A stretch of DNA of 64,000 nucleotides from an uncultured Pelagibacteraceae bacterium (GCA_902624185.1 CACNWU010000004.1:1-64000), one strand, 5' to 3'. Shown: positions 43,647-53,682, counted from the stretch's first letter. Numbers and translations: made by a program. The notes: generated by a model not told the origin, from the letters alone.

Positions 43647-44983
43647 TGTTTAAAAAGATATTAATTGCAAACCGTGGGGAAATTGCAGTTAGAGTAATCA
43701 GAGCTTGTAAAGAATGGGGTATCTCAACGGTAGCTGTTCATTCAGATGTTGATAGAGATAGTATGCATGTTAGATTAGCTGATGAAAGTGTTTGTATTGG
43801 TTCACACCAGCCTGCTAATAGTTATTTAAATATTCCAGCTCTTTTGTCTGCAGTTGATTTAACCGGCGCGGAGGCTGTCCACCCTGGTTATGGTTTTTTA
43901 TCTGAGAATGCTAACTTTGCAAAAATACTAGAGGAAAATAGAATAAAATTTATTGGCGCTTCATCTAAACATATAAAAATGATGGGTGATAAAATTCAGG
44001 CAAAAAAAATTGCTAAGGAAAATGGATTACCTGTTATTGAAGGTTCCGAAGGTGGTGTAAAAGATATCACTCAAGCTAAAGAGCTTTGTAAAAAAATTGG
44101 ATTTCCTGTGTTAATAAAAGCTTCTGGTGGAGGTGGTGGAAAAGGTATGAAAATTGTAAAAAAAGAAGAAGAGTTTGAATTACTTTTTTCTACAGCAAAA
44201 TCGGAAGCAAAAAAATATTTTGGTAATGATGAAGTATATATAGAAAAATTTTTTCAAAATCCTAGGCATATTGAGGTACAAATTCTTGCTGGAAAAAATA
44301 GAACTGTTCATTTACATGAAAGAGATTGTTCTGTTCAACGAAGACACCAAAAATTAATTGAGGAAACTCCTAGTCCAGTTTTAAATGATGAAATACGAAA
44401 AGATTTATTTGAAAAAACTGTAAATATGGTTAGTAAAATTGGATATGAAGGAGCCGGAACTGTAGAGTTTATATATGAGGATGGAAAATTTTATTTTTTA
44501 GAAATGAATACACGAGTTCAAGTTGAACATCCAGTTTCTGAAATGGTAACTGGGATTGACATCATAAAAGAACAAATAAATATCGCATTTACCGGGGAAA
44601 CAGCTTTAAATCAATCAGATATAAGACCTAGAGGACATGCAATAGAATGTAGAATAAATGCCGAAGATCCAAGTAAAAACTTTCAACCTTCCCCAGGAGT
44701 AATTGGTATGTGCCATCAACCATCTGGCTTTAGAACAAGAGTTGATGGGGCTATATTTCAGGGATATAAAGTAACTCCTTACTATGACAGCATGATTTGT
44801 AAATTGATTTGTCATGGTAGAAATAGACTTGAGGCTATTCAAAGAATGAATAGATCACTAGATGAATTCGTGATTGAGGGAATAACAACTACAATTCCAT
44901 TGCACAAAAAACTCTTAAATCATAAAAAATTTCTTGATTCTGATTTCAATGTAAGCTGGTTAGATAACGACAAAATAATTTAA
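43646..44983 (+). CDS. accC: biotin carboxylase subunit of acetyl-CoA carboxylase
   Basis: AccC carboxylates biotin with ATP and bicarbonate. The 445 aa protein has the ATP-grasp fold: KILIANRGEIAVRVIRA, EAVHPGYGFLSENANF, KASGGGGGKGMK, MNTRVQVEHPVSEMVTG, and RGHAIECRINAEDP. It follows accB directly. The carboxyltransferase genes accA and accD are not in this window. The last 4 bases overlap the convergent DUF2155 gene. Confidence 0.97.
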   Translation: MFKKILIANRGEIAVRVIRACKEWGISTVAVHSDVDRDSMHVRLADESVCIGSHQPANSYLNIPALLSAVDLTGAEAVHPGYGFLSENANFAKILEENRIKFIGASSKHIKMMGDKIQAKKIAKENGLPVIEGSEGGVKDITQAKELCKKIGFPVLIKASGGGGGKGMKIVKKEEEFELLFSTAKSEAKKYFGNDEVYIEKFFQNPRHIEVQILAGKNRTVHLHERDCSVQRRHQKLIEETPSPVLNDEIRKDLFEKTVNMVSKIGYEGAGTVEFIYEDGKFYFLEMNTRVQVEHPVSEMVTGIDIIKEQINIAFTGETALNQSDIRPRGHAIECRINAEDPSKNFQPSPGVIGMCHQPSGFRTRVDGAIFQGYKVTPYYDSMICKLICHGRNRLEAIQRMNRSLDEFVIEGITTTIPLHKKLLNHKKFLDSDFNVSWLDNDKII

Positions 44984-45387
44984 TAACAGCTTGTAAGCCA
45001 AATATCATAAACTGGATGATCAAAAGGATTAATTGAAGGGCTTGATGAAAACATCCAGCCATTAAAAACAAATACTTCATCATTATTTTTAACACTTAAA
45101 TCCTTTACTTGAATATAAGCGGTAATCTCAGGGTCATCATCAAACTCTGAATTTTTACATTTAATACTTTTAATCAATAAATCATTAAACTTAAATTGTT
45201 CTCCATTTTTAAGTTTTAAAGAAACATTTTTTGAACTTATTTTGTCCAAAACTTTTATTTTGGTAATATTGCCCTCTAAGTCATTTTTTGACAAAGCAAA
45301 TACACTAGATGTTAAAATAAAAAAAATTATTATTGATTTTAAGAAAAAGTTATTATTTCCAACTTTTATACTTTTTTTTGATTTCAT
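44980..45387 (-). CDS. DUF2155 exported protein
   Basis: The mature part VSLKLKNGEQFKFNDLLIK, IKCKNSE and VFNGWMFSSSPSINPFDHPVYDIW, ending in a Cys-containing tail, fits DUF2155, common in alphaproteobacteria. An N-terminal hydrophobic stretch (SIIIFFILTSSVFA) marks export. The ORF track starts earlier at 45414; an ATG at 45387 (MKSKKSIKVG) gives 135 aa. It overlaps the upstream NDUFA12 gene by 35 bases. The two genes are neighbours in many alphaproteobacteria. Confidence 0.8.
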   Translation of the reverse strand: MKSKKSIKVGNNNFFLKSIIIFFILTSSVFALSKNDLEGNITKIKVLDKISSKNVSLKLKNGEQFKFNDLLIKSIKCKNSEFDDDPEITAYIQVKDLSVKNNDEVFVFNGWMFSSSPSINPFDHPVYDIWLTSCY

Positions 45388-45709
45388 TTTTTTCTTTATT
45401 TGGATGATAAGCATTTTTTGTACCTGTTAAATTAGGTTGATGAGGTTTTTGCCAATCATACTTTTTTAGCTCATGTTTATTTTCAATATTATTTGGGGTG
45501 TGATGCATCCATGAAAACCATTCGATTGGAATTTTTGATGCGTCAATTTCATCTGAGTAAATTACCCACCTATTTCCCTTTTTATTTTCATAATATTTAT
45601 TTCCTAATTTGTCCTTCCCTATAAATTTTCCAAAAAAAATTGTCTTTAGTCTTGTCCCAAAAGTATCTTGATTCCACCAGGTGAAAATTTTTTTAATAAG
45701 TGTCAACAT
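45353..45709 (-). CDS. NDUFA12-type NADH dehydrogenase accessory subunit
   Basis: The 118 aa protein matches NDUFA12, an accessory subunit of complex I first known from mitochondria and found in alphaproteobacteria. Typical pieces are FGTRLKTIFFGKFIGKDKLG, NRWVIYSDEIDASKIPIEW, and WMHHTPNN. It lies away from the nuo operon. Its 3' end is inside the DUF2155 gene. A 114 bp gap upstream separates it from the divergent NrdJ-domain gene. Confidence 0.88.
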   Translation of the reverse strand: MLTLIKKIFTWWNQDTFGTRLKTIFFGKFIGKDKLGNKYYENKKGNRWVIYSDEIDASKIPIEWFSWMHHTPNNIENKHELKKYDWQKPHQPNLTGTKNAYHPNKEKNEIKKKYKSWK

Positions 45710-45823
45710 ACAATGTTTATTTTATTCAATTTAGAATTGTATAATTTAAATTAGACTTAAATTTGAATTTGTATATAAATAAATTGATTCATATTTCAAA
45801 TTAATTTTTAAAATTGGGGTAAA

Positions 45824-46645
45824 ATGGCAAAATATTTAGTTGAGACCTATTATACATGTACTTTCAAGGTAAATCATTATCTTGATGATATAAATGAAAC
45901 TGAACTTAAGAACCTTGAAAAAAGAGATGATGGTAATTTTGAGGTTTTGGATGTTAAACTTGATAATAGGAAAACAAAAAGTTTAGATTCAAAAGGAAAA
46001 GAAGTAATTAATAAAAAAATTGATATTGTTCCAGAAAGTAAAAAACCATCTTCAACTAAAATTGAGAATTTTATTAAAAATGGCAATATAAAATCTGATT
46101 CTAGTAGCAAAAGATTTGGAATGCCAGATAGAAGAAAAGGTTACATACAAAAAGCTACCATAGGAGATCACAAAGTTTACTTGCACACTGGTGAATATGA
46201 AGATGGCAAAATTGGTGAAATTTTTATTGATACAAGCAAAGAAGGAGAATTGGTTAAAGCTTTAATGAATAATTTTGCAATAGCAGTATCTCTTGGTCTA
46301 CAGTACGGAGTTCCTTTAGATGAATATATAAGTGCTTTTGTTGATACTAAATTTGAACCATCAGGTAAAGTAACTGGGAATGATAGGATTTTAAGTGCTA
46401 CCTCAATTTTAGATTATATTTTCAGGGAATTAGCTATTTCCTACCAAAGTAGAGAAGACTTGGCTCATACTCCATCTATAGGTGAAACTGAAGCTTCTAA
46501 TTTTGAAGAAAACCAGTCCGATGATCAAAACCAATTATTAAAAATTGTTAAAGATATAACGAGCAAAGGATTTGTAAGAAATAATTATAAGAAGAATTTA
46601 GTTGATTTGTCTGATATCAAAATTAACCTCAAAGGTAAAAAATAA
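45824..46645 (+). CDS. orphan NrdJ C-terminal domain protein
   Basis: Residues about 100-220 ([72 protein letters not shown]) match the C-terminal domain of vitamin B12-dependent ribonucleotide reductases. The catalytic 10-stranded barrel, its cysteine cluster and the ATP cone are absent. The N-terminal 100 residues ([17 protein letters not shown]) are unrecognised. The C-terminus is acidic and Asn/Gln-rich. It may be a stand-alone regulator or a relic of NrdJ. The gene is convergent with aspS (one base between stops). Confidence 0.8.
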   Translation: MAKYLVETYYTCTFKVNHYLDDINETELKNLEKRDDGNFEVLDVKLDNRKTKSLDSKGKEVINKKIDIVPESKKPSSTKIENFIKNGNIKSDSSSKRFGMPDRRKGYIQKATIGDHKVYLHTGEYEDGKIGEIFIDTSKEGELVKALMNNFAIAVSLGLQYGVPLDEYISAFVDTKFEPSGKVTGNDRILSATSILDYIFRELAISYQSREDLAHTPSIGETEASNFEENQSDDQNQLLKIVKDITSKGFVRNNYKKNLVDLSDIKINLKGKK

Positions 46646-46646
46646 A

Positions 46647-48434
46647 TTATTTTTTAGTTTTTTTTAGAGACAGATTTAATTCTTTCAATTGATTTTCGTT
46701 GACCTCAGAAGGTGCATTCATCATTAAATCTTGTGCATTTTGATTCATTGGAAACATAGTTACTTCTCTAATATTTTTTTCATTTGCCAAAAGCATCACT
46801 ATCCTATCAATACCTGGTGCTATCCCACCATGCGGAGGTGCTCCATAGCTTAAAGCGTTTATCATTCCAGCAAATTTTTCATTTACTTGTTTTTTTTCAT
46901 ATCCCGCTATAGAAAAAAGCTTATACATTAATTCAGGGATATGGTTCCTAATCGCACCTGAGGATAACTCAACACCGTTACATACAATATCATATTGATA
47001 AGCTAAAATTTCTAATGGTTTTTCAAAGTTAATCTGGTCTATATCTCCCTGGGGCATTGAAAATGGGTTATGACTAAATTTTATCTTATTTGTAAGTTCA
47101 TCTTTTTCAAACATGGGGTAATCAATTATCCAGCAAAATGCAAAGGTGTTTTCATCCACTAAATTTAAATCTTTTGCAATTTTATCTCTTGCCATTGCTG
47201 TAATTTTTTCTAACTCTATTTTTGTGTTACATGCTAAAAATATACTATCTCCTATTTTTGCTTGAGTTATTTTCATTATCTCCTCTAATGAGTCTTTTGT
47301 GAAAAATTTTCCTATTGGCCCTTTGGCGTAAATATCTTTCTCTTTTTCAATTGTAAAATAAGCTAAACCAGAGGCACCTTGATCCTTTGCCCATTTATCA
47401 ATATTATCAAAAAAACTTCTGGGTTTATCCTTAGTATTTTTTGTAACTATACATCTAACTTTCGATCCAGATTTTACTAATTTTTTAAATATTTCAAATG
47501 AAACATCTTCTCTCTTAAAAATTTCAGTTATATCATTAATAATTAAAGGGTTCCTTAAATCTGGTTTATCTGTTCCATAATTAAGTAATGCATTCGCGTA
47601 AGAAATTTTTGGAAATTTTTCATACATCAATTTTTTTCTTGAAAATTTTTTAAAGGTATTGATTAAAAGTTTTTCAACAACATCAAAAACATCTTCTTGT
47701 TCAACAAAAGACATTTCTAAATCAAGTTGATAAAATTCTCCAGGACTTCTGTCAGCTCTTGCATCTTCATCTCTAAAGCATGGTGCAATTTGAAAATATT
47801 TATCAAATCCTGAAACCATTATTAATTGTTTGAATTGTTGTGGAGCTTGAGGAAGAGCATAAAATTTTCCTGGATTTAATCTACTCGGTACTAAAAAATC
47901 TCTTGCACCTTCGGGGCTTGACGATGTCAAAATTGGAGTTTGAAATTCTAAAAAACCTAATTTATTCATTTCGTTTCTGATAAAAGATATTACATTCGAT
48001 CTTAAAATAATATTTTCATGAATCTTTTTTCTTCTTAAATCTAGAAATCTATATTTTAATCTTATTTCTTCAGAATATTCTTGATCTGTGAATACTGGCA
48101 TTGGTAATTCATTACAAACTCCTAAAGTTTCAAAATTTTCGATTTCAACTTCAATTTCGCCAGTGTCAATTTCTTTGTTAATAGTATCCTCTGTTCTGTT
48201 GATAACTTTACCATTAAATTTAACTACTGTTTCTAATTGAATCTTTTCTATTTTAAGAAAATTTGGGTTTTCTTTATCAATAATACATTGGGTGATACCG
48301 TAATTATCTCTTAAATCAATGAATAGAAGATTTCCATGGTCACGTTTTTTATTTATCCATCCAGATAAGAAAACTTTGCTACCAACATCTGATTTTCTTA
48401 ACTCATTACAGTGATGACTTCGATATTTATTCAA
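46647..48434 (-). CDS. aspS: aspartyl-tRNA synthetase
   Basis: This class II synthetase charges tRNA-Asp, and probably tRNA-Asn in organisms that lack AsnS. The 595 aa bacterial-type enzyme has an OB-fold start (VFLSGWINKKRDHGNLLFIDL), the motif 2 region CFRDEDARADRSPGEFYQLD, a GAD insert (residues about 300-400), and motif 3 GAPPHGGIAPGIDRIVML. The mischarging type cannot be told apart by eye. It lies one base from hdaA. Confidence 0.95.
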   Translation of the reverse strand: MNKYRSHHCNELRKSDVGSKVFLSGWINKKRDHGNLLFIDLRDNYGITQCIIDKENPNFLKIEKIQLETVVKFNGKVINRTEDTINKEIDTGEIEVEIENFETLGVCNELPMPVFTDQEYSEEIRLKYRFLDLRRKKIHENIILRSNVISFIRNEMNKLGFLEFQTPILTSSSPEGARDFLVPSRLNPGKFYALPQAPQQFKQLIMVSGFDKYFQIAPCFRDEDARADRSPGEFYQLDLEMSFVEQEDVFDVVEKLLINTFKKFSRKKLMYEKFPKISYANALLNYGTDKPDLRNPLIINDITEIFKREDVSFEIFKKLVKSGSKVRCIVTKNTKDKPRSFFDNIDKWAKDQGASGLAYFTIEKEKDIYAKGPIGKFFTKDSLEEIMKITQAKIGDSIFLACNTKIELEKITAMARDKIAKDLNLVDENTFAFCWIIDYPMFEKDELTNKIKFSHNPFSMPQGDIDQINFEKPLEILAYQYDIVCNGVELSSGAIRNHIPELMYKLFSIAGYEKKQVNEKFAGMINALSYGAPPHGGIAPGIDRIVMLLANEKNIREVTMFPMNQNAQDLMMNAPSEVNENQLKELNLSLKKTKK

Positions 48435-49097
48435 TTATTCTCCTAAAACTTCTTTTATGATTTTAAAATCAATTGGTTTTTTTTTTTTTAAACTCATTTC
48501 GTCGATCTTATATATGAATTCAGATATTTTACTATACGATCTATCTATTCTTTTAATTATATAATTTATTAACTTTTTATCTAATGAAATTTGTCTATCA
48601 GATAAATTCTTCAGTATTAAAGCAAACATTAACTCATCATCTGGATTTGAAATAGATGATAAGATAAAGTTTTTAGATCTCGACAAGAGATCTTTTAATT
48701 TAAAATTAATTTCAACTAGAGGTATTTTTGAAGTAATAATCAGATATTTATTCTCTAAATCAACTATATTTATTAAAGTATATAATAATCTTTCATCAAC
48801 ATTTTCATCGAGATCCTCAATGATAATATTTTCGTAAATTTTAATTTCACTGAGATTCTTGTTATTAATATCTTTGGCAAGAATTTTATATCCATTATTT
48901 CTCTCTAAAAAAATATTTACTAAATGTGTCTTTCCAGAAAATTTCTCCCCACTAATATTCAAATATTTTTTTTCCCATCTGGGCCAATTATCAATTAAAT
49001 TAAATACATTTTGATTGCTTTTTGAAACATAAAAATCCAAATCTTTAAAATTTTTTTCAAAATCAAAATCTATAATTAATTGATTTAAATCTCTCAT
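48435..49097 (-). CDS. hdaA: DnaA-related regulator of replication (Hda type)
   Basis: The 220 aa protein is a truncated DnaA: an AAA+ part with Walker A (GEKFSGKT) and a Walker B-like IIIEDLDE. It lacks the DNA-binding domain IV. Hda stimulates hydrolysis of DnaA-ATP and limits initiation in alphaproteobacteria. The ORF track begins at a TTG; the ATG at 49097 overlaps the DUF2066 stop as ATGA and is the better start. Its neighbours are purM and aspS. Confidence 0.85.
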   Translation of the reverse strand: MRDLNQLIIDFDFEKNFKDLDFYVSKSNQNVFNLIDNWPRWEKKYLNISGEKFSGKTHLVNIFLERNNGYKILAKDINNKNLSEIKIYENIIIEDLDENVDERLLYTLINIVDLENKYLIITSKIPLVEINFKLKDLLSRSKNFILSSISNPDDELMFALILKNLSDRQISLDKKLINYIIKRIDRSYSKISEFIYKIDEMSLKKKKPIDFKIIKEVLGE

Positions 49098-50161
49098 TCT
49101 AAATTCCAAATTTTATTTTTAATATCCAATTTAAATCCAAATTTTTCAATATTTGAAATAAATATTCTTGGGGTGCCATTAAAAATTATTTGATAATTAA
49201 TTTTTCTATTATTCAAGCTTTTAACATAAAAGTTTGAAACAAGATCATAATTTTTTAGAAATATTTCAAAATTTCTGATTTTTTTGTCATCATTTATATT
49301 TAGAGAAACTAACAATGGTAATCTAATTGATGTATTAATTTGATTTTCTTTTTTCCAATAATCCTCAAAATTAGTTTTTAAGTTACTAATAACATCTAAT
49401 GTATTTGTAAAATCAAATTTTTGAAATGATTGATTATCTAAAATCAATTGATTTCCCAAATTGATTTTGGACAAAATTCGTAATCCATCTTTATTTTTAT
49501 AGAATAATGAAATTATAAAGTTATCTAATGAATATTTTTTTATTATAGATTCAAAATCATATTCTTCTAAAGAATTGTATTTAGATTTAATTATTTTGAC
49601 ATCTTCAATATCGTCAACTGGTAAAATATATTCTAATTGATGATTATTATCTGTATTTTCTAACCATTTTTGAAAAAAAATATTTTCAGAAAATAATATT
49701 ATATTTTTCTTTTCCTCGTCAATTAAAACCGGAATAAACAAAATTTTTTTCTTTTGAGGCAAGGAAGGGAAAACATTTTGTTTTTCTAAAATTGAATAAA
49801 TTCTTTTTTTATTAAATGAGACATCTAATTTTACATAATAAATATCATCAATAAATTTTTCTTCCTTAATAGAAAAATTGTCTACAATTGTTTTTATATC
49901 AGAAATAGAAATATTTTTTAATTTATGTTGGTCTGTTGAATTAACAATTTTTAAAATTAAATTTTTAAAACCAATTTTAAAACCACTATTTATCACATCA
50001 TTTTTCTGGAAATTTATGTCAAATTTCTTTGAGATCTCTATATTTTTAATATCAAAGCTATCTGCATGTAAAAAAGTTGTGGAAAAGAAAATCTTTAATA
50101 AGGCTATTGTTAATAAAAATATATATAAGAATTGTTTAAGAGATAATAATTTTATTTTCAT
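49094..50161 (-). CDS. DUF2066 exported protein
   Basis: The 355 aa protein has a signal or anchor at its N-terminus (KQFLYIFLLTIALLKIFF) followed by an about 100 aa stretch fitting DUF2066. It lies beside hdaA and purM, the arrangement seen in many alphaproteobacteria. Function is unknown; the rest is Lys/Asn/Ile-rich with beta character. The start is 11 bp from the purM ATG on the other strand. It couples to hdaA by ATGA. Confidence 0.75.
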   Translation of the reverse strand: MKIKLLSLKQFLYIFLLTIALLKIFFSTTFLHADSFDIKNIEISKKFDINFQKNDVINSGFKIGFKNLILKIVNSTDQHKLKNISISDIKTIVDNFSIKEEKFIDDIYYVKLDVSFNKKRIYSILEKQNVFPSLPQKKKILFIPVLIDEEKKNIILFSENIFFQKWLENTDNNHQLEYILPVDDIEDVKIIKSKYNSLEEYDFESIIKKYSLDNFIISLFYKNKDGLRILSKINLGNQLILDNQSFQKFDFTNTLDVISNLKTNFEDYWKKENQINTSIRLPLLVSLNINDDKKIRNFEIFLKNYDLVSNFYVKSLNNRKINYQIIFNGTPRIFISNIEKFGFKLDIKNKIWNLE

Positions 50162-50172
50162 ATTTCTAAAAA

Positions 50173-51201
50173 ATGAGCAAAAAAAATTTAACCTATAAAA
50201 AAAGTGGAGTAAATATTACTGAAGCAGATAAATTCGTTAAATTCATAGGTTCAATTAATACAAAACATAAAGGCAAAAAAAAGTTCAATAATATTGGTGG
50301 TTTTGGGTCAATATCAGATATACCTAACAATATAAAGCATCCCAAAATTGTTGCGTGTACTGACGGCGTGGGAACTAAAATTGAAATTGCTAATACTCTT
50401 AATAAGTTTGATACAATAGGAATTGATCTTGTTGCAATGAGTGTAAATGATTTAATAGTTCAAGGTGCCAAACCTCTTCTATTTTTAGATTATATATCTA
50501 TAAATAAAATTGATTTATCTAAATTAAAATCAATTATAAAAGGAATTGTAAAAGGATGTAAACTATCAGAATGTGAGTTAGCTGGTGGTGAAACTGCAGA
50601 AATGCCAGGCACCTATGAAAAAGGTAAATTTGATATTGCGGGATTTGCAGTTGGTATTGTAAGTAAAAAAAAAATCTTAAATAAAAATAAAATTAAAGTT
50701 AATGATTTAGTTCTAGCTGTCCCCTCAAGTGGGCTTCACTCGAATGGTTATTCTCTTGTAAGATATATTTTAAAACAAAAAAAAATTAATATCAAAAAAA
50801 ATAAATTTTTGAAAAAAGAACTTCTACAGCCAACAAAAATCTATACAAAAGAAGTGCTTAACTTAATTGAAAAAAATCTTATAAATGGCTGTGCTAACAT
50901 TACAGGAGGCGGCTTAGAAGATAATGTAAAGAGAGTAATACCTGAAAACTTACTAGCAAAAATTGATTTGGAAAAAATCAAGACTTCAAAAATTTTTCAA
51001 TGGCTAAAATCAAATTCTATATCAGATAAAGAGATGTTAAAAACATTTAATTGTGGGGTTGGCTTTTGTTTAATTATAAATCCTAAAAATTTCAAAAAAG
51101 TAAAAAAATATTTTTCCAAAAGATTTAAACCATATGTAATTGGAAAAATTTTCAAAGGTAAAAATAAGATTAAATTGAATGGCTCTATCGAATGGAACTA
51201 A
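50173..51201 (+). CDS. purM: phosphoribosylformylglycinamidine cyclo-ligase
   Basis: PurM closes the imidazole ring in purine synthesis to give AIR. The 342 aa protein has ACTDGVGTKIEIA, AMSVNDLIVQGAKPLLFLDYI, GGETAEMPGTY, PSSGLHSNGYSL, and ANITGGGLEDNVKRVIP, all typical. The start is 11 bp from the divergent DUF2066 gene. It overlaps purN by 23 bases. Confidence 0.96.
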   Translation: MSKKNLTYKKSGVNITEADKFVKFIGSINTKHKGKKKFNNIGGFGSISDIPNNIKHPKIVACTDGVGTKIEIANTLNKFDTIGIDLVAMSVNDLIVQGAKPLLFLDYISINKIDLSKLKSIIKGIVKGCKLSECELAGGETAEMPGTYEKGKFDIAGFAVGIVSKKKILNKNKIKVNDLVLAVPSSGLHSNGYSLVRYILKQKKINIKKNKFLKKELLQPTKIYTKEVLNLIEKNLINGCANITGGGLEDNVKRVIPENLLAKIDLEKIKTSKIFQWLKSNSISDKEMLKTFNCGVGFCLIINPKNFKKVKKYFSKRFKPYVIGKIFKGKNKIKLNGSIEWN

Positions 51202-51760
51202 TAAAATAAAAACAGCAGTTTTTATTTCAGGTAATGGAAGTAATTTAAAATCTCTAATTAAATTTTCTCGTCTTAAGAAATCTCCTATATCTATTGATTT
51301 AATTATTTCAAATAACCCTCGAGCAAAAGGTTTAAATTATGGAAAATTTTATAAAATAAAGAGAAAGATATTTAATTTTAAAGATAGAAATATTGCTGAA
51401 AAAAAGATTATCTTAGAAATAAAAAAAAACAAAATAAAACTAATCTGTCTTGCTGGGTTTATGAAAATTATATCGAAAAATTTTATTAAAAAATTTAAAG
51501 GTAAAATTTTGAATGTCCACCCTTCACTCTTACCAAAATATAAAGGTATTAATACTCATGAAAGGGCAATTAAAAACAATGAAAAATATTCTGGATGTAC
51601 AATTCATTTAGTTACATCAAAATTAGATTCTGGAAAAATTATCTTACAAAAAAAAGTGAAGATTAATAAGAGTGATACAACAAAAAAACTTGCAAAAAAA
51701 ATTCTTATTCAAGAGCATAAGTTATACCCAAAGGCTATAATGAAGATTTTCAATCTTTAA
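51179..51760 (+). CDS. purN: phosphoribosylglycinamide formyltransferase
   Basis: PurN adds a formyl group from 10-formyl-THF to GAR in purine synthesis. The 193 aa protein has TAVFISGNGSNLKSLI, CLAGFMKIIS, NVHPSLLPKYKG with the catalytic Asn-His, and the Asp in TSKLDSGKI. Its ATG lies inside the end of purM. The last 11 bases overlap the convergent ndk gene. Confidence 0.95.
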   Translation: MALSNGTNKIKTAVFISGNGSNLKSLIKFSRLKKSPISIDLIISNNPRAKGLNYGKFYKIKRKIFNFKDRNIAEKKIILEIKKNKIKLICLAGFMKIISKNFIKKFKGKILNVHPSLLPKYKGINTHERAIKNNEKYSGCTIHLVTSKLDSGKIILQKKVKINKSDTTKKLAKKILIQEHKLYPKAIMKIFNL

Positions 51761-52160
51761 AAAAGAAATCTATTTCAATTTTTGCATTTTCGACGCTATC
51801 CGATCCATGAACAGAATTTTTATCTATAGAAATTCCATACCTCTTTCTTATGGTACCTTCCTCTGCATCTTTAGGATTTGTTGCTCCCATAAGTTCTCTA
51901 TTTCCTAGAACTGCATTTTCTTTTTCTAGAACCATAACTACAATTGGACCTGAGGAAAGATAAGCGCAAAGATCATTATAAAATGGCTTTGTTTCATGAA
52001 CTTTATAAAACTTTTCTGCCTCTGATTTATCTATCTGAATTTTTTTTTCTTTTTGAATTAAAAATCCCTCATTTTTAAATATTTCCTTAATTTCTTTTTC
52101 TAAATTTCTTTCAACTGCATCTGGCTTTATAATAGATAAAGTTTGTTCTTTGTTACTCAT
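51750..52160 (-). CDS. ndk: nucleoside diphosphate kinase
   Basis: Ndk balances nucleoside triphosphates through a phospho-histidine. The 136 aa protein has TLSIIKPDAVER, MVLEKENAV, and the active His in NSVHGSDSVENA. Size is normal. Its ATG overlaps the pepA stop by 8 bases, so both are on one transcript. Confidence 0.96.
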   Translation of the reverse strand: MSNKEQTLSIIKPDAVERNLEKEIKEIFKNEGFLIQKEKKIQIDKSEAEKFYKVHETKPFYNDLCAYLSSGPIVVMVLEKENAVLGNRELMGATNPKDAEEGTIRKRYGISIDKNSVHGSDSVENAKIEIDFFFKD

Positions 52161-53622
52161 AATTATCCTCTACTAATTGATTTAATAATCTTACTCCAAA
52201 ACCTGTTGCACCACTTGAATTTAATGCACCTCCATATTTTGAAAATGCCATGCCTGCAATATCTAAATGTGCCCAAGCAGTTTTATTCAATATAAATCTT
52301 TGTAAAAACTGCGCTGCAGTAGTTGAACCAGCTCCGCCAACATAATTTATATTTTGCATATCCGCATTTTTAGAATTAATTAATTTATCATAATTTTTGT
52401 GTAGAGGCATTCTCCAAACTTTCTCATCAACTTTTTCACCAGCATTAAAAATTTGTTTTGATAACTTATCATTATTAGAAAATAAACCAGCATATTCAGA
52501 TCCTAGTGAAACAATTATTGCACCAGTTAAGGTAGCTAAATCTATTATAAACTCTGGTTTAAATTTTTTTTCTGTAAATGTAATTGCATCAGCTAATACC
52601 AATCTTCCTTCAGCATCTGTATTTAAAATTTCAATAGTTTTTCCACTATAAGATTTTACAATATCACCTGGTCTTTGTGCATTTCCTCCTGGCATATTTT
52701 CAACTAAACCAACAACTCCTATTGCATTAATTTTAGCTTTTCTTAATGCAAAATTTTTCATTAATCCAACTACAACAGCTGATCCTGCCATATCATAAGT
52801 CATATCTTCCATAAATTTTGCAGGCTTAAGTGAAATTCCACCAGTATCAAAACAAACTCCTTTACCAATAAATGCTAATGGTTTTTTATTATTTTTTGTT
52901 CCTTTCCATTCTATTGTAACAATATAAGATCCTCTTATACTTCCTTGACCAACACCCAAAAGAGCGTTCATTCCAAGTTTTTTTAATTTATTTTTATCGT
53001 AAACTGTAACTTTTAAACCAAATTTTTTTAATCCATTTAATCTTTTAGCATATTCATCTGGATGAAGAATATTTCCAGGTTCTGATACTAGATCTTTAGT
53101 AAAGTTTGTTCCTTCAATTAAAGAGTTGAATCTCTTATTCTTATAAAAATCTTTCAAATATTTTTTGTTTAAAACAGTAATTTCAAAAGTTTTTATTTTT
53201 TTTTTCGTAAAATATTTATTGAACTCATATGATTTCAATTGCAATCCATGAAAAAATTCATTTAAAAAATATTTATTTTTTGGACATGTCTCTTTAATAT
53301 TATTTTCAAAGAATGTTGAATTAAAAATTAAATTTGTATTTATAAAGCCATAAAATTTTGCACCTTTTTTTTCATTTTCTAAAGAAGATTGATCATTTTT
53401 AGTCTTAATTAGAATAATTTTTTTATCTGCACTTATATTGAAAATCAAAAAATCTTTTTCTTTTGAGTTTTGAGAATTTATTGTTTTATTGATTAAATTT
53501 GCTTGGGAGCTCAAAGAGAGATTATTTAACCCCCTAATTTTAAAATTTTCATCGGTAAACAAAACATAATTTCTTATATTTTTTTCTACTAGGTTCTTTT
53601 TGAAGCTTATTTTAATTGCCAT
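52153..53622 (-). CDS. pepA: leucyl aminopeptidase
   Basis: PepA is a two-metal aminopeptidase that removes N-terminal residues. The C-terminal catalytic half has GKGVCFDTGGISLKPAKFMEDM, the signature NTDAEGRLVLADA, and WAHLDIAGMAFSK. The N-terminal domain is weakly conserved. The ORF track starts at a TTG (53637); the ATG at 53622 gives 489 aa (MAIKISFKKNL). The 60 bp upstream of this ATG separate it from the divergent lptF gene. Confidence 0.95.
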   Translation of the reverse strand: MAIKISFKKNLVEKNIRNYVLFTDENFKIRGLNNLSLSSQANLINKTINSQNSKEKDFLIFNISADKKIILIKTKNDQSSLENEKKGAKFYGFINTNLIFNSTFFENNIKETCPKNKYFLNEFFHGLQLKSYEFNKYFTKKKIKTFEITVLNKKYLKDFYKNKRFNSLIEGTNFTKDLVSEPGNILHPDEYAKRLNGLKKFGLKVTVYDKNKLKKLGMNALLGVGQGSIRGSYIVTIEWKGTKNNKKPLAFIGKGVCFDTGGISLKPAKFMEDMTYDMAGSAVVVGLMKNFALRKAKINAIGVVGLVENMPGGNAQRPGDIVKSYSGKTIEILNTDAEGRLVLADAITFTEKKFKPEFIIDLATLTGAIIVSLGSEYAGLFSNNDKLSKQIFNAGEKVDEKVWRMPLHKNYDKLINSKNADMQNINYVGGAGSTTAAQFLQRFILNKTAWAHLDIAGMAFSKYGGALNSSGATGFGVRLLNQLVEDNYE

Positions 53623-53682
53623 AATTTTTTTATTCAATCTACGAGTGAAAGTGCTATATAAGCTTAATAACTATAGAATTCA

